A DNA stretch of 61,711 bases, taken from the NCBI GenBank assembly GCA_964394085.1, contig CAYMWF010000019.1, positions 12,058 to 73,768 of the forward strand, given 5' to 3'. The notes under the pieces were generated by a model that made no database searches, was not told the DNA's origin, and saw nothing but the letters and a program-made list of their open reading frames with translations. Numbering within the stretch: the first letter of the stretch is position 1; each line of letters begins with the position of its first letter. Made by a program: the position numbers and the translations under genes. Origin of the DNA: CAYMWF01 sp964394085 [NCBI: uncultured Gemmatimonadota bacterium]. Lineage in GTDB: Bacteria; GCA-2686955; CAYMWF01. Positions 61,438-61,711 of the stretch are shown piece after piece.

Positions 61438-61711
61438 ATGGGAAAGAAAACTCTCCTCGTCGCCGATTGTCTCATCAACCTCCTGCTTGGCGCTTTATTG
61501 TTGCTGTCTCCTGTGGGAACGCTCGAGCTTCTGGGCATGCCGCCTGCGAGTAATCATTTTTACACAACAATCCTCGGCGGAGTGATCTTCGGAATCGGAC
61601 TTGCGTTGTTCGTTGAATTGCATTGGGGAAACTCAATTGTTCGGGGACTGGGGCTTGCGGGAGCCATCGCCATCAATCTGTGCGGCGGCGGAATCCTTCT
61701 TGTCTGGCTCG
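61438..61711 (+). CDS. Membrane protein, truncated by window end
   Basis: The first 91 codons of a gene that continues beyond the window. It begins MGKKTLLVADCLINLLLGAL and shows three hydrophobic segments, with the phrase LLGMPPASNHFYTTILGGVIFGIGLALFVE between the first and second. It resembles a common family of small four-helix membrane proteins without known function. No strong ribosome site; ATG follows TGAACC. Confidence 0.65.
   Translation, partial: MGKKTLLVADCLINLLLGALLLLSPVGTLELLGMPPASNHFYTTILGGVIFGIGLALFVELHWGNSIVRGLGLAGAIAINLCGGGILLVWL

Overview
The window looks like a fragment of a Gram-negative, fairly GC-rich bacterium, probably an uncultivated lineage. Pointers are several lipoprotein and Sec signal peptides, TRAP transport, and a secreted peptidase ending in a PNPFNP-type FlgD-like/sorting domain, which is common in Bacteroidota/FCB-related candidate phyla. 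No rRNA, tRNA or ribosomal protein was seen, so the phylum stays an inference.

Layout. (1) 29-7107, minus strand: four secreted or lipid-anchored proteins, including a DNRLRE-type lipoprotein and a 512-residue protein that resembles two-domain BPI/LBP-type (TULIP) lipid-binding proteins. (2) 7393-11175, minus: a three-gene carbohydrate-phosphate cassette (LsrF-like aldolase/thiolase, ribulose-phosphate-3-epimerase-like enzyme, class II aldolase fused to a short-chain dehydrogenase). (3) 11176-12491: a 1.3-kb gene-free spacer with a 588-bp segment bounded by perfect 20-bp inverted repeats, a 32-bp tandem repeat and palindromes. (4) 12492-18586, minus: a TRAP operon in the order TatT lipoprotein, DctP, long-chain acyl-CoA ligase, fused DctQM; the ligase overlaps both neighbours. 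(5) 18830-24440: a GT39-like membrane protein, a lipoprotein, a small secreted protein and a secreted papain-like protease.

(6) 24734-35921, minus: the centre of interest. It encodes a complete reductive pyrimidine pathway (beta-ureidopropionase, dihydropyrimidinase, class III aminotransferase, PreT, PreA) followed, one base after preA, by a tungsten/molybdenum aldehyde:ferredoxin oxidoreductase, then a MoaD/ThiS-like protein ending in Gly-Gly and a MatB-like acyl-CoA synthetase. Read as a pathway this gives uracil -> dihydrouracil -> N-carbamoyl-beta-alanine -> beta-alanine -> malonate semialdehyde -> malonate -> malonyl-CoA, with the AOR step as the unusual element. A vapBC toxin-antitoxin pair on the opposite strand sits inside this group.

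(7) 36162-61711, plus strand: a hipBA module with three palindromic operators, then about 30 mostly single, small accessory genes all in the same direction: seven class I methyltransferases, three GNAT acetyltransferases, two SDRs, a nucleotidyltransferase, VOC, DUF1697, DUF2161, DUF3795, CHAP, pentapeptide-repeat, URO-D, sulfotransferase and a cytoplasmic histidine kinase, interspersed with gene remnants. This looks like a region of repeated gene gain; no integrase, IS transposase or clear attC site was found to explain it. The last gene runs off the window.
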